From Paractinoplanes lichenicola (GTDB lineage Bacteria > Actinomycetota > Actinomycetes > Mycobacteriales > Micromonosporaceae), in assembly GCF_016785085.1 (NCBI RefSeq), contig NZ_JAENHO010000013.1:310001-374000 (forward strand): a stretch of DNA of 64,000 nucleotides. Reading direction: 5' to 3'. The position numbers and the translations under genes were made by a program. Shown in pieces: positions 49,718-59,263 of the stretch. The first letter of the stretch is position 1; each line of letters begins with the position of its first letter. A model generated the notes under the pieces. It ran no database searches, was not told the DNA's origin, and was given only the letters and a program-made list of their open reading frames with translations.

Positions 49718-49798
49718 GTCTTCACCTCTCCCTGTCCGGACCGTTCCTATTACCTTCACGATGCTCGTGCGAGCTTCTATCAAGGCACCCTTCATCGC

Positions 49799-49827
49799 GT
49801 TATCGTCCGAGCTTCCTTTCGTTATCG
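49799..49827. promoter_or_regulatory. SARP-like box: GTTATCG direct repeat, 22-bp period
   Basis: Two identical heptamers GTTATCG start at 49799 and 49821. Direct heptamer repeats at 11- or 22-bp spacing are the known binding sites of SARP activators. It lies 82 bp upstream of the transthyretin-like gene and could also act on the small plus-strand gene. The same arrangement recurs at 57448. Confidence 0.55.
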
Positions 49828-49973
49828 CCGGGCGCGAAAAGCGGGAAACTCCGGCGATGGCGGATTCGTTGCGCACTGATAACGAGGCGATGCGGCCCGC
49901 CCATAGCGTTCTGCTCAACGGCGACGAGCAAATCGCTCAGCCGAAATCCAGAGCAGAAAGAGCAGGTATCGTC

Positions 49974-50192
49974 ATGCGCAATATCGCCCGCACCACGATC
50001 GTCAAGGCCGCTTTCACCTTCGCCCTCGCCGCCGGCTCGATCGCCGCGTTCGGCTCGCTGGCGGACTCGTCGATCGACCAGGCTCCGACCACGGTCGTCA
50101 ACTACGCCGACAGCACCGGAACGCCGCAGGCCCCGGCCGCGACGCCGGCCCCGACGGCCACCACGAACAACGGCACCATGCCGTGGGGCTGA
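49974..50192 (+). CDS. Small membrane/secreted protein
   Basis: A 72-residue protein with a start at 49974 after AGCAGG. One hydrophobic segment (VKAAFTFALAAGSIAAFGSL) follows a basic start, then a Thr/Pro/Ala-rich tail (GTPQAPAATPAPTATTNNG) ending in PWG. It could be a secreted small protein or a single-span membrane protein. It sits between the SARP gene and the transthyretin-like gene; no family is recognised. Confidence 0.55.
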   Translation: MRNIARTTIVKAAFTFALAAGSIAAFGSLADSSIDQAPTTVVNYADSTGTPQAPAATPAPTATTNNGTMPWG

Positions 50193-50253
50193 GCGACGAC
50201 AACCGGGAGGGCGTTCGTTCTGCCGACGCCCTCCGGTGCGATAAAAGAAATGA

Positions 50254-53200
50254 CTACTCGGGCTTTGCCGGCACCATATTCGAATGGTCACTCAAGGCAT
50301 ACGCATCGCTCAGCAGACCAAGCGCACGCTTTTCCATCTCCGGCGAGGAAATCGCCCGGAACAGCCCGAGTGAACGATGCAAGTGGGCCACCGCGCGCTG
50401 GGGATCGCCTTCAGCCATGGCCAGCTCACCGATCAGCATGGACACTCGGGCCACCATGAGCCGCTCGCCGGCCGCGCCGGCCAGTTCGAGCGCTTCGGTC
50501 AACGCCGCGCTGCACTCCACCAACGATCCGGTCCGCAGGTACGCCATGCCCAAGCCGTACAGAGTGAAGGCCTGCCCCATCGGGTCGCCGACTTCACGAA
50601 CGATGGCCAGCGCCTGCCCGTAGAAATCCATCGCCGCCTTCGGCTCGCCGGCCCGCAACTCAGTGTCGCCGAGCCTGTGCAGCACCTGCGCCTGGAGCCT
50701 GCGACTGCCCGCTTGCCGGGCACCTTCCAGCGATTCCGCGAGGAAGGCCCGAGCGGCCGGCAAGTCGTCCTGTTCCAGCTTGATGTGCGCCATGTTGTGC
50801 AAGACGAATGCCACCGCCGCCAGATCGCCGACTTCTCGCAACGGCGCCAGGCAGGTGGTGTAACACTCGAACGCTTCGGTGAAACGGCCGGCCATCCGAT
50901 GAATGACACCCTCGTTCCGGCTAACCTCGGCGAGATCGTGCTCGTTTCCCGCCCGCTCGAACAGGCCGCGAGCCGACTGGAGAGCCTCCAGTGCTTCCGC
51001 GAACCGTCCCTCCCGGAGCAGCAGACTCCCCGACGAAGTGAGCAACGCCGCCTGGCCGCGTTCATCACCGGCCTGCTCCGCCGCGCCCAAGGCGATCTGG
51101 TTGGTCTCCCGCCAGTCGGTCAGATAGATCCGATATTCGAACAGGGTGACCGAGATCAGCGCCAGACCCCAGCAATGTGTCACCAAGCCCGCTCGCGCCG
51201 CCTGCCGGACAGCGGCGACGAGCGTAAGCCGTTCCTGCTCGTACCAGGCGATCGGCGAGCCGATGATCCGGCGCGTCTGCTTGGCGGGCAGCTCGTGCAG
51301 CGAGGCGTTGCTGTAAAGCATCAGATAGTCGCCACCGAGTACTCCTCGGTGCGCCTCCTGCGCGAGGAACAGCAACGCGCCGAGAGCCCGGCGCAGCGCT
51401 TCCGCGCGTTCCTGCACGCCTTCCTCGGCGAACAGCTGCTCACGGGCGAAGACACGAATCAGGTCGTGCACCCGGTACTGGGTGTTGGCTCCGCGCCCGG
51501 TGCCGCCGGTCTCGATGAGCTGGGCGTCCGCCAGGTCGTCCAGCAGGTCCTGGGCGTCATCGATGTCGGCGTCCAGCAGCGCGGCGGCGATCCAGGCCGT
51601 CACGTGCGGGAAGTTCACGACCGTCAGCAGGCGGAACAGCCGCCGCGCATCCTCCTCGAGGTGGTCGTAGGTCAGCGAGATGCTGGCCCGGATGCCCATC
51701 CCGCTGTGCTTGAGCTCATCGAGCCGGCGTGCCTCGTTGGCGAGCCGGTCGACCAACTGCTCGACGCTCCAGTGCGGGCGCGCGGCCAGCCGGGCTCCGG
51801 CGATGCGCAGGGCGAGCGGCAGGTGCCCGCAGAGCTCGGCCAGCTCGGCAGTGGAGTCCAGCTCGGACTCGACCCGTTCGGCGCCGGCGATCCGGGAGAT
51901 CAGCTCCACGGAATGCTCGGCGTTGAACACTTCGACCTGGAGGTGGACGGCGCCGGGCAGGCCGCCGAACCGGCCCCGGCTCGTGATCAGCACCGCCGAC
52001 TGCGACGTGCCCGGGATCAAGGGCCGGACCTGGCTCTCACCTCCGGCGTTGTCGAGCACCACGAGCATCCGGCGATCGGCGAGCAACGTGCGATAGAGCT
52101 CGGCGCGCTCCTCCAGCAGATCAGGCATCTGGGTGCCCGGGACGCCCAACGCGCGCAGGAAGCGTTCCAGCACCCGCATCGGGCCGATCTGCTCGGGCCG
52201 GCGGCCGTGCAGGTCGGCGAAGAGTTGCCCGTCCGGATAGCGCTCGGCCAAGCGGTGCGCCGCGTGCACCGCAAGCGTGGTCTTGCCGATGCCCGGCTTG
52301 CCGACCATCACGACGACCGGGACCGCGAACTCCAACCGGTTCTCGGTGGCCGCCTCCACCTGCATCTGAATCGCTTCCATCTGCAGGCTGCGGCCGGTGA
52401 AGTCGGCGATGTCGGTCGGCAGCAGGCAGGGTACCGGCGATACCGCCAAGCCACCGGGTGAGATCGGCACTCCGGAGACCGGCGGGATCTCGGCGACCGC
52501 GGGCACGGCGAACGCCGGCGGGGGTGACGCCGGGCTCGATTCCGGCGCAGCCGGTTCGATCGGTTCGCCGACTCGCATCGGGGCGAGTGGCGGCACCAAC
52601 GGTGCGGGCGGGGACACCGGCGTGAGGGACACCGACGCGCCAGGCTGCTCCGGCAGAGCGAGGTGCGGGTCATCGGTGAGCACGGAGTGTTCGAGGCGGC
52701 GCAGCTCCTCGCTCGGCTCCAGTCCCAGCTCCTCGATGAAGAGCTTGCGCGCCGCCCGGTACGTCTCCAGCGCCTCGGCCTGCCGCCCGGATCGGTAGAG
52801 CGCGAGCATGAGGTGCTCGCGCAGCCGCCCGCGCAGGGGGTGCTCGTCGACCAGGGAGCCCAGCTCGTCGATGAGTTCGCGGTGCCGGCCGAGCTGAAGT
52901 TCCAGATCGAGGCACTCCTCGGTGACGGTCAGGCGGCGTTCCGCGAGGCGGTCGGCGGCCTGCTGGATCACCCGGCTCTCCAGCCCGTCGAGCACCGGGC
53001 CGCGCCACAAGGCCAGGGCCTTGCGATAGTTGACGACAGCTTCGTCGAGCCGGCGGAATTCCCGGAACTGGCGCGCCTGAGTCAGTGCCTCCTCGAACCG
53101 ATGCAGATCGAGGCTGCCCGCCGGCAGTTGCAGTGAGTAACCTTGACTGCGGGTGCCGATCGCATCGGCGAAACCTTTCTCCGTGAACCGCCGGCGCAGT

Positions 53201-53403
53201 GCCGAGATGCAGATCTGCACCTGCACTCGCGACGTCGACGGCAGATCCTCACCGTAGAGTGCCTCCATAAGGCGGGTGATCCGGATTACACGATTAGCCT
53301 CGAGGGCCAGCGTGCCAAGGATGATCTGCTGCCGTTGTGCGCCGAGCTCGAGTGAAGCTCCGTCTATGACGATCTCGAGCGCACCCAGGACAAGAACCTG
53401 CAC
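50254..53403 (-). CDS. AfsR/SARP family regulator with NB-ARC and TPR domains
   Basis: A 1049-residue regulator. GTG 53403 is chosen: GGGGGAGG lies five bases upstream. Residues 1-95 are the winged helix (VQVLVLGALEIVIDGASLEL; RVQVQICISALRRRF), 100-245 the bacterial transcriptional activation domain (DLHRFEEALTQAR, ALWRGPVL). After a Pro-rich linker comes an NB-ARC ATPase with Walker A VGKPGIGKTTLA and VLDNAG, then TPR repeats to the end. Such AfsR-type SARPs activate antibiotic clusters by binding heptamer repeats. GTTATCG repeats at 49799 and 57448 are candidate targets. Confidence 0.92.
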   Translation of the reverse strand: MQVLVLGALEIVIDGASLELGAQRQQIILGTLALEANRVIRITRLMEALYGEDLPSTSRVQVQICISALRRRFTEKGFADAIGTRSQGYSLQLPAGSLDLHRFEEALTQARQFREFRRLDEAVVNYRKALALWRGPVLDGLESRVIQQAADRLAERRLTVTEECLDLELQLGRHRELIDELGSLVDEHPLRGRLREHLMLALYRSGRQAEALETYRAARKLFIEELGLEPSEELRRLEHSVLTDDPHLALPEQPGASVSLTPVSPPAPLVPPLAPMRVGEPIEPAAPESSPASPPPAFAVPAVAEIPPVSGVPISPGGLAVSPVPCLLPTDIADFTGRSLQMEAIQMQVEAATENRLEFAVPVVVMVGKPGIGKTTLAVHAAHRLAERYPDGQLFADLHGRRPEQIGPMRVLERFLRALGVPGTQMPDLLEERAELYRTLLADRRMLVVLDNAGGESQVRPLIPGTSQSAVLITSRGRFGGLPGAVHLQVEVFNAEHSVELISRIAGAERVESELDSTAELAELCGHLPLALRIAGARLAARPHWSVEQLVDRLANEARRLDELKHSGMGIRASISLTYDHLEEDARRLFRLLTVVNFPHVTAWIAAALLDADIDDAQDLLDDLADAQLIETGGTGRGANTQYRVHDLIRVFAREQLFAEEGVQERAEALRRALGALLFLAQEAHRGVLGGDYLMLYSNASLHELPAKQTRRIIGSPIAWYEQERLTLVAAVRQAARAGLVTHCWGLALISVTLFEYRIYLTDWRETNQIALGAAEQAGDERGQAALLTSSGSLLLREGRFAEALEALQSARGLFERAGNEHDLAEVSRNEGVIHRMAGRFTEAFECYTTCLAPLREVGDLAAVAFVLHNMAHIKLEQDDLPAARAFLAESLEGARQAGSRRLQAQVLHRLGDTELRAGEPKAAMDFYGQALAIVREVGDPMGQAFTLYGLGMAYLRTGSLVECSAALTEALELAGAAGERLMVARVSMLIGELAMAEGDPQRAVAHLHRSLGLFRAISSPEMEKRALGLLSDAYALSDHSNMVPAKPE

Positions 53404-53722
53404 CTGCGCCTCCCCCGTTAGGGCAACGCGTCCCGGTGGCGCCCCCTTTGCGCCCACGAAAAGCTAGGCAAGATCGAGCGAGACCGACAGGCAGGACAGC
53501 GAAGACCCCCATTGATTCGGAGGCTATTCGATGCATGACTAGCCGCGCCACCCGATGGCCATGCCTCCAGCGGCCTGTTCGCCCATGAAAATCTGGACAC
53601 GCGGTCAGTCGTCGATGGTGATGATTGCTGTTAAACTGCCGAACTCATAACCAGAGGAATCCCAGGTGATGATGGTCGATTCCTGGTGTCGATCAGCTTC
53701 GCCGAGGTCACCCAGAGCGACG
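53404..53722. other. Intergenic region, nothing clear
   Basis: The 319 bases between the PPTase stop and the SARP start hold the SARP promoter. I see no gene, hairpin terminator or GTTATCG box in it. Confidence 0.5.
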
Positions 53723-54439
53723 CTAGGCGCCGACGAGTGCGCGGGGTGGTGACGGTCGCACCGCCACCGTCGCGGGCACGGCGATCGCGGTCAGGATCAG
53801 CCCGTTATCCACCAGCCAGCGGCCGGTGAACCCGTCGAGCCGCTTGCCGCCCAGCCGCGGGCCGGTCACCAGCAGCCGCGCCTGGAACTCACCCGTCATC
53901 GCGCCCGCCGAGCCGGGCAGCATGGTGACCGCCGCGTCCTCGAAGTCGAGCCACCGCTGCGTCAGCGGATACCACGATTTGTAGACGGCTTCCTTCGCGC
54001 AGAACAGCATGCGATCCCAGCGGATCTCGGGCCGGGCCTTGAGCAGCTCGGCGACGTGGATGCGCTCGTCGGGCGAGGCGACGGTGTCGAGCACGCCGTT
54101 GATCATCGCCTCGTTGGGTTCGGCATCGATGCCGATCGTGGCGAGGGTGGTCTCCCGCGCGACGACCACACCGCGATAACCCGCGCAATGCGTGATCGCG
54201 CCGACCACCCCCGCAGGCCAGAGCGGCTCCCTCAGCCGGCCCGCCAGGATCGGCACCGGCGGCATGCCGAGCCGGGCCAGCGCCGCCCGCGCGCAGTACC
54301 GGGCGGTTGTGAACTCGAGCCGGCGCTTCTCCACCGACGAGGCGATGATCAGCTCCTCCTCGGGCAGGAGTACCGCGTCCGGCGGGTCGTCGAACGTGTC
54401 GACCGCCGCCACGCCGGCAGGAAGGATGGCCTCGATCAT
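53723..54439 (-). CDS. 4'-phosphopantetheinyl transferase (Sfp/EntD type)
   Basis: A 238-residue enzyme that loads carrier proteins of NRPS or PKS with phosphopantetheine from CoA. The two magnesium/CoA motifs are visible: GIDAEPN near residue 103 and FCAKEAVYKSWYPLT near residue 145; EFTTARYCARAAL early in the protein is also typical. It lies between the two regulators of the NRPS cluster and is the likely activator of the carrier domain encoded at 61.5 kb. Confidence 0.92.
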   Translation of the reverse strand: MIEAILPAGVAAVDTFDDPPDAVLLPEEELIIASSVEKRRLEFTTARYCARAALARLGMPPVPILAGRLREPLWPAGVVGAITHCAGYRGVVVARETTLATIGIDAEPNEAMINGVLDTVASPDERIHVAELLKARPEIRWDRMLFCAKEAVYKSWYPLTQRWLDFEDAAVTMLPGSAGAMTGEFQARLLVTGPRLGGKRLDGFTGRWLVDNGLILTAIAVPATVAVRPSPPRALVGA

Positions 54440-54581
54440 GACGTCCCCGCAATGGCTCGGTGTGTCGCTGCAAACGCTGATGACTGTGGACGGCCTGAGC
54501 TAGGCCCTGGATCGATTACGCATGGTCACCGCAACGGCAGGCGGTCCGGGCCCGTCGGAGCCTGGACCGCCTCAGGGTTGC

Positions 54582-57347
54582 TCACACGGCGGAGGCGAGG
54601 CTCGCGTCCAGGTTGGTGGGCAGTTCGCTGCGGCGCCGGATGTTCAGCTTCCGGTACGTGCGGGTGAGGTGCTGCTCCACGGTGCTCATAGTGATGTAGA
54701 GCTTCCCGGCGATTTCGCGGTTCGAGTAACCGAGCGCGGCAAGCGCCGCCACCCGGCGCTCAGACATGCTCAGCACTGCCGTCGCCCCGTCCGGGACGTT
54801 CAGCTCCGCGGCCGCGTCGTCCAGGTCGTCGCCGTCGCCCAGCAGCCGGCTCAGCGGCTCAGCAGCGCAGGCGTCGGCCAGTGCACGAGCCCGCTGGGTG
54901 ATCGACTTGGCCCGGCGGGACTCACCGAGCGCGACGTAGGACTCGGCCAGGGCGGCCAGCGTACGGGCGAGCTCGAACTGGTCACCGGCGCTCTGCAGCA
55001 GGTCGGCCGACCGCCGCAGCAACATGGGCTGGTGCCGCTGCAGCTCGGTGGCGGCCAGCAGCCGCAGTCCGACCCCACGGGCCCGGGGCATCTGGTCGGT
55101 GCACCGTTCGAGCTGCATCTCGACGAGCTTGCGAGCCTGCTGCGGGCGGTCCATCCGCAGGTACGCCTCGGCCGCGTCGGCACGCCAGTTGACCAGGCCG
55201 GGAGCGTCGACGCCCCAGGCGGCCATCAGGTCGCCGCACCGCAGGAAGTCCCGCAGCGCGAGGTTGGGGTGCTCGGTCGCGAGGCTGTGCCGTCCCCGCG
55301 CCTGGAGGTAGTGCAGGCCGTAGCGGGTCTCGTACATCGCGGCGGGCACCGGCTGGTCGAGCCATTCGCGGACGTCGTCGAGGTTGCCCATCGCCACCGA
55401 GGCGTTGATCAAGAGGGACAGCGGGTGGCCGATCGCCACACCCCAGCTGGCCGGCGGCATGATCTCCAGCGCGGTCCGGGCCCAGCTCAGCGCGGCGGGC
55501 AGGTCCCCCATGCGCAGCGCGACCTCGGAACGGACCACAGCGAGGCGCGCCTGCCGGCTCGGTGCCCGGCGGGTGTAAGCCTCCTCGATGAACTGGTCGC
55601 ACCAGCCGGCCGCCTTGTCGGCGTGGCCCGAATACGTCAAGCCCAGCAGCGCGCTCTCGACGGTGTCCAGCGACATCTCGTCGAGCCGCGATCCGCGCAG
55701 GATCCGCTCCAGCGTGTCGCTGAGGTCGGCGCCGGGGTTCGAGCTGATCACCATGGCGAGCGCCCGGGCCGCTGCCAACCGGCGGCTGGCCGACACCGTC
55801 GACGCCGTCGCGTTCGCCGCCGGCAGGTGCGCCGCCAGCGGTGCGTACGTGCACCGCAGCCACGGCCGGGCGATGGCGAGCTCGGTAGCGGTGTCGGAGT
55901 CCATCTCGGTGCTGTTCGCCATGAGACGCTCCAGCACGTCCTCCGCCTCGGCCAGCTGGCCGTGCCAGAGCAGCGCCTTGACCAGCACGAGCGCATCGCT
56001 GCCGCGCAACGCGCCGTCCTCCAGCGCACCGGAGAGCTGGGGCAGATAGCCGGCTGAGCTGCTGGGATTGATCCGCCATTCGGCCCGGACCAGGGTGGTC
56101 ATGACCCGCAGGCGGTCCTGGTCGTCGGTGCAGACCTTCCAGGCGAGCTTGAGATAGCGGACCGCGGCTTCGACACGGCCCTCGCGCAGCGCCTGACGAG
56201 CGGCGTCCTCCAGCACGGTGAACGCCCAGGTCTCCTGCACCTCGCTGGCGTTGACCAGGTGCTCGGCCACCACCCGGGTCGCGGCGCCCCGGTCGTACGC
56301 GAGCACGGCCGCACGACCGTGCAGCTCGGACTTCTCGTCCTGCCGCACGTCGGCGAGCACGGCCAGGCGGGCCGCCGGGTGCCGGAAGACGCCCATGCCG
56401 ACCAGGCCGGCCGTGGTGAGCGCACGAACGGCCTGCGCGACCTGGGGCGCGCCCATGCCGATCAGCCGGTCCAGGCTGTTCGCGTCGTCCAGCACCGCGA
56501 TTCCCCGGGCGACCTGGAGCAGCCGGTCGTCGCTGCGGTAGAGGCACGACATCACGGACGCGCCGTACTCCTCACCGGCGAACGCCTCCTCCGGCTCCGC
56601 CCCGAGCTCCGCGGTGACCTGGTGCAGGTCGGCGAGCAGACCGTCGAGCAGCAGCGGGTTGCCACCGCTGAGCTCGTGCCAGCGGCCGGCGAACCGGTCG
56701 GCGAGCTCGGCATCGGCGCGGTCCTCGACATAGCTCCACACCCCGGCCCGGCTCAGCGGCTCGAGGTTGATCCGGACACCGTGACCGGGTCGCACCAGGT
56801 CGTTCTCCCAGGCCGGCTCCGCGCCGATGCTGAACGTACTGTGCGTGAAGACGATCAGGAGCTTGGCCAGGCGGGCCCGGCGCGCCAGGTAGGTGAGGCA
56901 GACCAGGGACTCGGGATCCGCGTGCTGGACGTCGTCCACGAGGAGTACGAGGGGGCAGCGCTCGGCCAGTTCCAGCAGCGCGGTGCACAGCCCCTGGATG
57001 ATCTGCGCGTCCAGCCGGCCTTCGCCGTGCCGCGCCCCGGCCAGCGTGGCCTTGGTGCCCTCGAGCAGCAGGCTCATCGCCCGGTCCCGGTCCTCGGCGA
57101 GCAGCGGCGCGTCGTGGAACAGCTGGCTCAGCAGGGCCAGCGGCATGTCCTTCTCCATCGCCGAGCCGGTCGCGGTGACGGCCAGCGCACCCCGCTCCAT
57201 GGAACGGTCGGCGAGTGCGGCCAGGAGCTCGCTCTTGCCCGTCGCGACCGTGCCGGTGACGAGGGCTACGCGACCGCGGCCGGCGATCGCGGCGGCCAGA
57301 AGGTCGTCCAGGCGGGCAGCCGCCTCATCTCGCTCGATCAAATCCAT
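54582..57347 (-). CDS. Large LuxR (LAL) family regulator
   Basis: A 921-residue regulator; ATG 57347 follows AGGAG. The N-terminal ATPase has Walker A VTGTVATGKSELL and Walker B LVLLVDDVQHADPES. The middle is a helical TPR-like region. The C-terminus is a LuxR/GerE helix-turn-helix (MSERRVAALAALGYSNREIA; STVEQHLTRTYRKLNIRRR). LAL regulators commonly activate PKS and NRPS clusters. The upstream region carries GTTATCG repeats (57448-57476), so the SARP may control it in a cascade. Confidence 0.92.
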   Translation of the reverse strand: MDLIERDEAAARLDDLLAAAIAGRGRVALVTGTVATGKSELLAALADRSMERGALAVTATGSAMEKDMPLALLSQLFHDAPLLAEDRDRAMSLLLEGTKATLAGARHGEGRLDAQIIQGLCTALLELAERCPLVLLVDDVQHADPESLVCLTYLARRARLAKLLIVFTHSTFSIGAEPAWENDLVRPGHGVRINLEPLSRAGVWSYVEDRADAELADRFAGRWHELSGGNPLLLDGLLADLHQVTAELGAEPEEAFAGEEYGASVMSCLYRSDDRLLQVARGIAVLDDANSLDRLIGMGAPQVAQAVRALTTAGLVGMGVFRHPAARLAVLADVRQDEKSELHGRAAVLAYDRGAATRVVAEHLVNASEVQETWAFTVLEDAARQALREGRVEAAVRYLKLAWKVCTDDQDRLRVMTTLVRAEWRINPSSSAGYLPQLSGALEDGALRGSDALVLVKALLWHGQLAEAEDVLERLMANSTEMDSDTATELAIARPWLRCTYAPLAAHLPAANATASTVSASRRLAAARALAMVISSNPGADLSDTLERILRGSRLDEMSLDTVESALLGLTYSGHADKAAGWCDQFIEEAYTRRAPSRQARLAVVRSEVALRMGDLPAALSWARTALEIMPPASWGVAIGHPLSLLINASVAMGNLDDVREWLDQPVPAAMYETRYGLHYLQARGRHSLATEHPNLALRDFLRCGDLMAAWGVDAPGLVNWRADAAEAYLRMDRPQQARKLVEMQLERCTDQMPRARGVGLRLLAATELQRHQPMLLRRSADLLQSAGDQFELARTLAALAESYVALGESRRAKSITQRARALADACAAEPLSRLLGDGDDLDDAAAELNVPDGATAVLSMSERRVAALAALGYSNREIAGKLYITMSTVEQHLTRTYRKLNIRRRSELPTNLDASLASAV

Positions 57348-57447
57348 GATGGCGCTCCTATCGAATCCTTCGATCCCGGCCCCTGACGCCGGCTTGGCCG
57401 AGAGACAACCGGACATCCCGGCGCCTGATACCACTGTCGACCCCACC

Positions 57448-57476
57448 GTTATCGCGTCGCCTTCGCTTCCTTATCG
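57448..57476. promoter_or_regulatory. SARP-like box: (G/C)TTATCG direct repeat, 22-bp period
   Basis: GTTATCG starts at 57448 and CTTATCG at 57470, the same spacing and nearly the same sequence as the box at 49799. It lies 101 bp upstream of the LuxR start. The sequence between the heptamers also shares a GCTTCC element with the other box. Confidence 0.55.
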
Positions 57477-57549
57477 CCCCCTACCTGCGCGGATGTGGCC
57501 CACGAAAGCGGACGCGCCACCACCGGGGTGGCGCCCCTTATCGCGGGCC

Positions 57550-58512
57550 TCAGGCCGCTCCGCGCAGCAGCAGCGGGGAACGCGCCGAGCCGGCCGAGAC
57601 GCTGTCCATCGCCCGGGGCAGCTCGGCGACGAGGGCATCGGCCTGCGCAATCGTGAAGATCAACGGCGGCGCGATCCGGATGACGGCGGGCCGGACCACG
57701 GCGACCGGAAAGCCCTCCCGGCGCAGCAGATCCGCCACCGGTCCGGCGACCGGCTCGGTCAGCTCGACGCCGAGCAGCAGCCCGGCGCCGCGCACCTCGG
57801 CGATCCACGGGTGCCCGAGCATCTCCAGACCACCGCGGAGCCGGTCGCCGACCCGCTTGACGTGATCGAGCACGCCCCTGCCGGCGATCGTGCGGATCAC
57901 GGTGAGCGCCGCCGCGCAACTGGCCGAATCGGCGGCGGTGTTCTCGTACGTGCCGGTGGTGAGCAGCGCCGCCGCCCGCCCGAACGCCAGGCAGGCACCG
58001 AGCGGCAGGCCGTTGGTCAGGTTCCGGCCCAGCGTGACGAGGTCCGGATCGACACCTTCGCTCTGATAGTGGAACCAGTAGCCGGTACGCCCCAAGCCGG
58101 TCCGCACCTCGTCGAGTGCGAGCAGCGCACCGGCCGTCGTGCAGATCTCCCGCGCCGCGGCGAGATAGCCGGGCGGTGGCACGACCACGCCGTTCCCGCT
58201 CTGGATCGGTTCTAAAATCACCAACGCCGTGTCGTGGTTGACCGCGGCACTGAGCGCCTCGGCGTCGCCGAAGGGCACGTGCCGCACCGGTCGGCCGGTC
58301 GGCACCGCGGCGTCCACGGCCGGGCCGTGGAACGACCCGGCCGCCGCGATCACCCGGGACCGGCCGGTGAGCAGGGACAGACCGACCGCCGTCTCGTTCG
58401 CCTCGACGCCCGAGCCGGTGAGCAGCGCCCGGCCGGCGCCGCTCAGGGCCAGCAGCAGGCCGCCGAGCAGGCCGGACGGCGCTGTGCCGCCGGCACCGTC
58501 AGCTGAACCCAT
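57550..58512 (-). CDS. Aminotransferase class III homologue, short and lacking the PLP lysine
   Basis: A 320-residue protein. ATG 58512 follows GGAGG and overlaps the thioesterase end. It matches ArgD/4-aminobutyrate-type class III aminotransferases from the TGSGVEANE motif onward (residues 32-40), through LDEVRTGLGRTG with the PLP-binding Asp, to the C-terminal domain; the first 70-90 residues of the family are absent. The place of the PLP Schiff-base lysine (usually LxKALGGGLPIG) reads LGRNLTNGLPLG, Arg163. It is thus unlikely to be a normal transaminase. It may be a decayed or repurposed cluster enzyme. Confidence 0.8.
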   Translation of the reverse strand: MGSADGAGGTAPSGLLGGLLLALSGAGRALLTGSGVEANETAVGLSLLTGRSRVIAAAGSFHGPAVDAAVPTGRPVRHVPFGDAEALSAAVNHDTALVILEPIQSGNGVVVPPPGYLAAAREICTTAGALLALDEVRTGLGRTGYWFHYQSEGVDPDLVTLGRNLTNGLPLGACLAFGRAAALLTTGTYENTAADSASCAAALTVIRTIAGRGVLDHVKRVGDRLRGGLEMLGHPWIAEVRGAGLLLGVELTEPVAGPVADLLRREGFPVAVVRPAVIRIAPPLIFTIAQADALVAELPRAMDSVSAGSARSPLLLRGAA

Positions 58513-59263
58513 GCCGGCCTCCCGGGCTCCAGGCCTCCGCCATGTCGGTCAGCAGATGAGCCTCGGAGGTCCGGAGATAGAAATGGCCGCCGGGGAAGAC
58601 GCGGAGCCGGAAAGCGCCACGGGTGACGTCCGCCCAGCCGCGCATCTGCTCTTTGCTGATGGCGGGATCGTCCGCGCCGACGTAGCCGTACACCGGGCAG
58701 TTGAGCACGGGCCCACGGCAGCCGCGATAGTCGTTGACCAGTTCGAGGTCCGCGCGGATGGCCGGTAGCGCGAACTCGCGCAGTTCGAGATCCTCGAAGA
58801 CCTCCCTGCGGCTGGCGTCGTGGCGCACGATCTCCTCGACCAGCTCGTCGTCGGTGACGACCAGACGCGGCTGACTCGCGAGCGACCTCGGTGACAGCCG
58901 GGCCGACACGCACAGCGCGGCCGGCGGGAACCCGCGCTGCTGCAGGCGGATCGCCACCTCGTGCGCCACCGACGCGCCCAGGCTGTGGCCGAACAGCACC
59001 AGCCGCTGCCCGGCCAAATGGTCGAGCGCGTCGGCCAGGTCGTCCGCCAGGCTTTCCAGCCGGGACGGGAACGGGTCACCGATCCGGTCCTCCCGGCCCG
59101 GGTAGCGGACACCGAGCACGCCGACGTCGGCCGGCAAGTTCGCGGGCCAGGTGCGGTAGGCGCTGGCCCAGCCACCGGCGTGCGGGAAGCAGATGAGCTT
59201 CGTCGAACACTCGTCACCGTCGCGGAAGCGGCGTAGCCACCGGTCCTTCACCAGCGTTCTCAC
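58499..59263 (-). CDS. Type II thioesterase
   Basis: A 254-residue alpha/beta hydrolase of the NRPS/PKS external thioesterase family. GTG 59263 follows AGGAGG and overlaps the N-hydroxylase stop. Motifs: LICFPHAGGWASAYRTW near the start, nucleophile GHSLGASVAHE, and the late GGHFYL with the catalytic His. It removes wrong acyl groups from carrier domains and supports the NRPS of this cluster. Confidence 0.93.
   Translation of the reverse strand: MRTLVKDRWLRRFRDGDECSTKLICFPHAGGWASAYRTWPANLPADVGVLGVRYPGREDRIGDPFPSRLESLADDLADALDHLAGQRLVLFGHSLGASVAHEVAIRLQQRGFPPAALCVSARLSPRSLASQPRLVVTDDELVEEIVRHDASRREVFEDLELREFALPAIRADLELVNDYRGCRGPVLNCPVYGYVGADDPAISKEQMRGWADVTRGAFRLRVFPGGHFYLRTSEAHLLTDMAEAWSPGGRHGFS

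Noticed and set aside
50377..52461. Plus-strand frame of 694 codons opposite the SARP gene
   Set aside because: Shadow of the SARP regulator's NB-ARC and TPR coding sequence.
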